This document shows, in pieces, positions 61,386 to 64,000 of a stretch of DNA of 64,000 bases. Both the position numbers and the translations under genes were made by a program. The notes beneath the pieces are model-generated. The model worked only from the letters and a program-made list of their open reading frames with translations. It was not told the DNA's origin and ran no database searches. The first letter of the stretch is position 1; each line of letters begins with the position of its first letter. The stretch covers positions 62,001 to 126,000 of the forward strand of contig JAMZAV010000306.1 in NCBI GenBank assembly GCA_024449915.1, given 5' to 3'. The DNA is from Sweltsa coloradensis. Taxonomy: Eukaryota > Arthropoda > Insecta > Plecoptera > Chloroperlidae.

Positions 61386-63334
61386 TAAAACAAGAACATA
61401 TGGATGAAATGATCGAAAACGTACCGAATTCAACTTGTTTCTATATTTGCTAGGACCTGCTATTTGAAGTTCACGCGTCCTTGTTGAACCGAGGTAATAA
61501 AGATAATTTTCTAGCCAAAGGCGTTCGTGCAAAGTAGATAGTTCAGTCCTTAACATTGCTTAACATATTTTGTTTGCTTAAAAAGAGGTGCAATCTCTTT
61601 GCATGCAAGATGTGGGCATGTGTAGGCCACATTTCAGATGTATTTTTTTGGTTTCAATTTGCGTTCTCATTTGCATAGCTTGGTGGAAGATAGTGAGAAA
61701 AGGTCAAGTCACAAGTCTAGACAATTTTCTTTAAGAAACATGTACACAAAGATACAACTCGAGGAAAATGGAGTTGGCGCGAAAGCACAGTATATATCAC
61801 TTGAAAAGTGAAAAAGGGTAGAAATCTATTTACAAGTTGTTGTATAGGTGATTATTTTGTTGTCAGCAGAGCAAATAAACATATTATAAGCAACCAAATG
61901 GGTACGTTCAATCAAGCATGATTGTTCTTTCCACTAAACCAGAGTTGTACAACATTAAACATAGAAATACATATATCATACAATACTCATTTCGTGCCTC
62001 AGGCCCCTACAGGCTTGCATGCAACTTTAAAAGCAAATTTGAAAATTATTCCAATGTTTGGCAATTTGGCCACCATTAGGTATCACATAATATCAACAGA
62101 TGGAATGAGTCTTTGACAAAATTGGTAGGTTACTACAATTTTAACAATACACTTTACCAATGTGTCTAATTTTAATTTAAGTTAGGTCTAGATTGAAATA
62201 AAAAGTTATACCTACCTACAAATTTTGTCAAAAATAAAGGTAAGACTTCAAGTACATAAAATGTGAGTATGAATAGGTGCAGATCAAGTGATCATGCGCC
62301 ATTTCTTCCTGAATAGAATTAGAGGAGGGAAAACGGGGAACAACACGAAGATATACAGGAAGGAGAGGAATGCCTCGGGTAAATTAGCGAGCGCTTTCAG
62401 AAGACGCTACGAAACAGGTCGAGGTTAATTAATCGTTAATTAAAAACAAGGAACTAATCTAAGAGAGGGCGGATCGCACGATCATTGCAGACATGATCCG
62501 ATGCAGAAGCCAATGATAATGTCAAGTGCGCCGAGTACACTCGCAGACAGCTAGAGAGCAGTACACTCGCGTTAACATTATTCCGTATATCAAGATCTGA
62601 ACGTGGACACTTAATTTAAAGATCACATGCACAATACCGGGAATAGACAGATTTGGCAGTTGGCAAATAGCAGTTCGTTCGGCCATGAACCATCCGACCC
62701 GACGTAATTTGAAACTTTGCAAAGTTGTCAATAAAGCTTACATTGACATTGGACAACCCTACAGTTGTAGATTTTCATAAGGTCTCAATAGGTGTCAGAA
62801 AAATTAACGAATATAGTCAAATTTGGACATAAAAAAACGTTTATGTAAAAAATATTTTGAAATACAGTTTAGAAAAGTGTGAAGTTAGATCCCTTTATTG
62901 TCACTTCCGTGACAACAGTCGAAAATTTCAAATATCTGAGGTGTCCGGCAGAGCGATCATGTATCTCTGGAGTTTTACATGATCGCACTCCTGAGCGAAC
63001 AGGAGTCGAGCTAAAGTTTAGTGACGGACTGACGGATGGATGGAAGTTTACAGATCACTGACGATTTTCCTCCTTCATGCGCAAAATTGTAAAAGAATGG
63101 ATATGTTTTAAAGTTTATTTAATAATACAACACAATACCGTTGGAAGTTTTAAATGCTTATTGAGTGTATTCATAATTTGCCAGTTTAAGATTTTTTCTG
63201 ACCGATTTACAAGTACGATAATTAATATCTCTGCATGAGAAATATGTAAGTAAAGTATCATATCAATCAGAACTCTTTCAGGAAAAATACGTCATAACAT
63301 CAAAATGTACGATTGACGTTGGTACCAAGAGAGA
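61386..63334. other. Unassigned non-coding DNA
   Basis: One perfect hairpin (62953-62986). The frame at 62879-63061 contains 'VENFKYLR', loosely like a LINE RT segment, but nothing supports it further. No other structure was seen. Confidence 0.4.
62953..62986. repeat. Perfect 10-bp inverted repeat
   Basis: GCGATCATGT (62953-62962) and ACATGATCGC (62977-62986) are exact reverse complements around a 14-base loop. Confidence 0.75.
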
Positions 63335-63364
63335 GGGGGAGAAGGGGAATAGGGGGAGTGGGGG
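63335..63364 (+). other. Canonical G-quadruplex-forming sequence
   Basis: Four G runs of 5, 4, 5 and 5 bases are separated by loops AGAA, AATA and AGT. This satisfies the G3+N1-7 pattern with room to spare. It is the strongest quadruplex candidate in the window and lies in otherwise AT-rich DNA. Confidence 0.85.
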
Positions 63365-63883
63365 AAAGATCGAGAGAGCGACATGTGCTTGTATCTAGCA
63401 TTTTCGACTACGGATTATCAAAATTAGGGGATGAAAACATTATTCGGGACGTTTCACCTTGAGACTCGGGGTAATCGACCCGCGGAATGTTATAATGTTT
63501 GGCAGGGGTCGCCAAGCAACCAAACAAAAGACGTTTCGCAACAGTCTCCGTCTCGTTGAAGCTCTCGAGATCATCTCGGGAGATAACTCTTGAAAGTACA
63601 CAGAGTCCCTCAAGTACGTGCAGCTACGTGTACCTTCGCGGGCTTTGAAATACTGCAATCCACATGTCCACATGCTGTTATATGATGTTATACTTTATTT
63701 ACAATTCATTTACAAAAATGTTGTATTGCACGACGAAATAGATGATCACTGTATAAAGAAACAATTAATTCTTAACACATTATTCATCAGGGAATGTATG
63801 TGTCACGAGTATATGAAATAACTCGCATACCAAATTTGTAAACAAATTTAAACGAACGAAAAACGAAAGTAAAACGAACAACA

Positions 63884-63955
63884 AACAATACTTTCCACAT
63901 GTTATGATCAACCTATTCGAACAATACTTTCCACATGTTATGATCAACCTATTCG
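63884..63955 (+). repeat. 36-bp perfect tandem duplication
   Basis: AACAATACTTTCCACATGTT then ATGATCAACCTATTCG occurs twice in a row (63884 and 63920), identical across the whole unit. The lack of divergence indicates a very recent event or an assembly artefact. Confidence 0.9.
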
Positions 63956-64000
63956 AATAATAAATAACAATAACTACCTTATACCAAATCTATTATTTTA

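Noticed and set aside
62879..63061. 'VENFKYLR' as a LINE reverse-transcriptase fragment
   Set aside because: A single short match with no supporting motif on either side.
1..64000. CRISPR arrays, bacterial operons, rRNA genes
   Set aside because: No regularly spaced identical repeats with unique spacers, no Shine-Dalgarno-led gene runs, and no rRNA-like conserved blocks were seen. The sequence is animal-like.

Overview
The window reads as non-genic DNA from an animal with a large, repeat-rich, AT-rich genome. Support comes from tRNA-derived SINEs with A/B-box-like heads, 5'-truncated and decayed LINE (non-LTR retrotransposon) 3' ends, hAT- and Tc1/mariner-type DNA transposon remnants, A/T-rich simple repeats, and no bacterial-style gene packing. 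No reading frame in the window gives a convincing intact gene. An arthropod or other invertebrate fits the SINE/LINE style and the many copies of the palindrome TAGGCCTA, but I cannot name the taxon from sequence alone. The window is best described as intergenic or long-intron DNA.

Layout. 1-6 kb: one LINE C-terminal relic (about 2.56-2.75 kb), a G-rich tract and a decayed ~128-bp tandem array (5.1-5.7 kb). 6.4-10.1 kb: a tRNA-like head, a LINE C-terminal relic (6.95-7.09 kb), two SINE copies, and the longest open frame (9.38-10.13 kb) with a possible signal-peptide exon inside it. 12.8-21.5 kb: LINE and SINE tails, a 31-bp minisatellite (19.4 kb) and two MITEs (20.4 and 21.3 kb). 24.4-31.4 kb: a cluster of diverged hAT-like elements carrying a conserved 16-base motif, plus a 353-bp element flanked by a target duplication (27.3 kb). 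33.9-38.9 kb: a 5'-truncated minus-strand LINE, a 0.7-kb element with TTGGATGAGCG-type ends, a complete hAT-like MITE and a Tc1-like transposase relic. 39.5-45 kb: the best tRNA-SINE copy, a decayed frame with two in-frame stops, and a 2.3-kb giant inverted repeat. 46.7-63 kb: minisatellites, an 880-bp hAT element with a perfect 8-bp target duplication (50.4-51.2 kb), a second copy of the 0.7-kb element (55.2 kb), copies of a '...GGATAGACGTTAAAT' repeat, a LINE 3' end (61.0-61.4 kb), and a strong G-quadruplex candidate (63.3 kb).

The most unusual signals are two. The first is a 16-19-base motif (CCCGGCACCTCCACCA and its complement) found 14 times on both strands, in two flank classes. Only some copies lie in one recognisable element. 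It resembles a mature tRNA 3' end or a retroelement primer-binding site. The second is the near-perfect 1.1-kb-arm palindrome at 41.4-43.7 kb, whose arms each contain an older ~480-bp tandem duplication. No genes act together here; the organisation is layered mobile-element insertion and decay.
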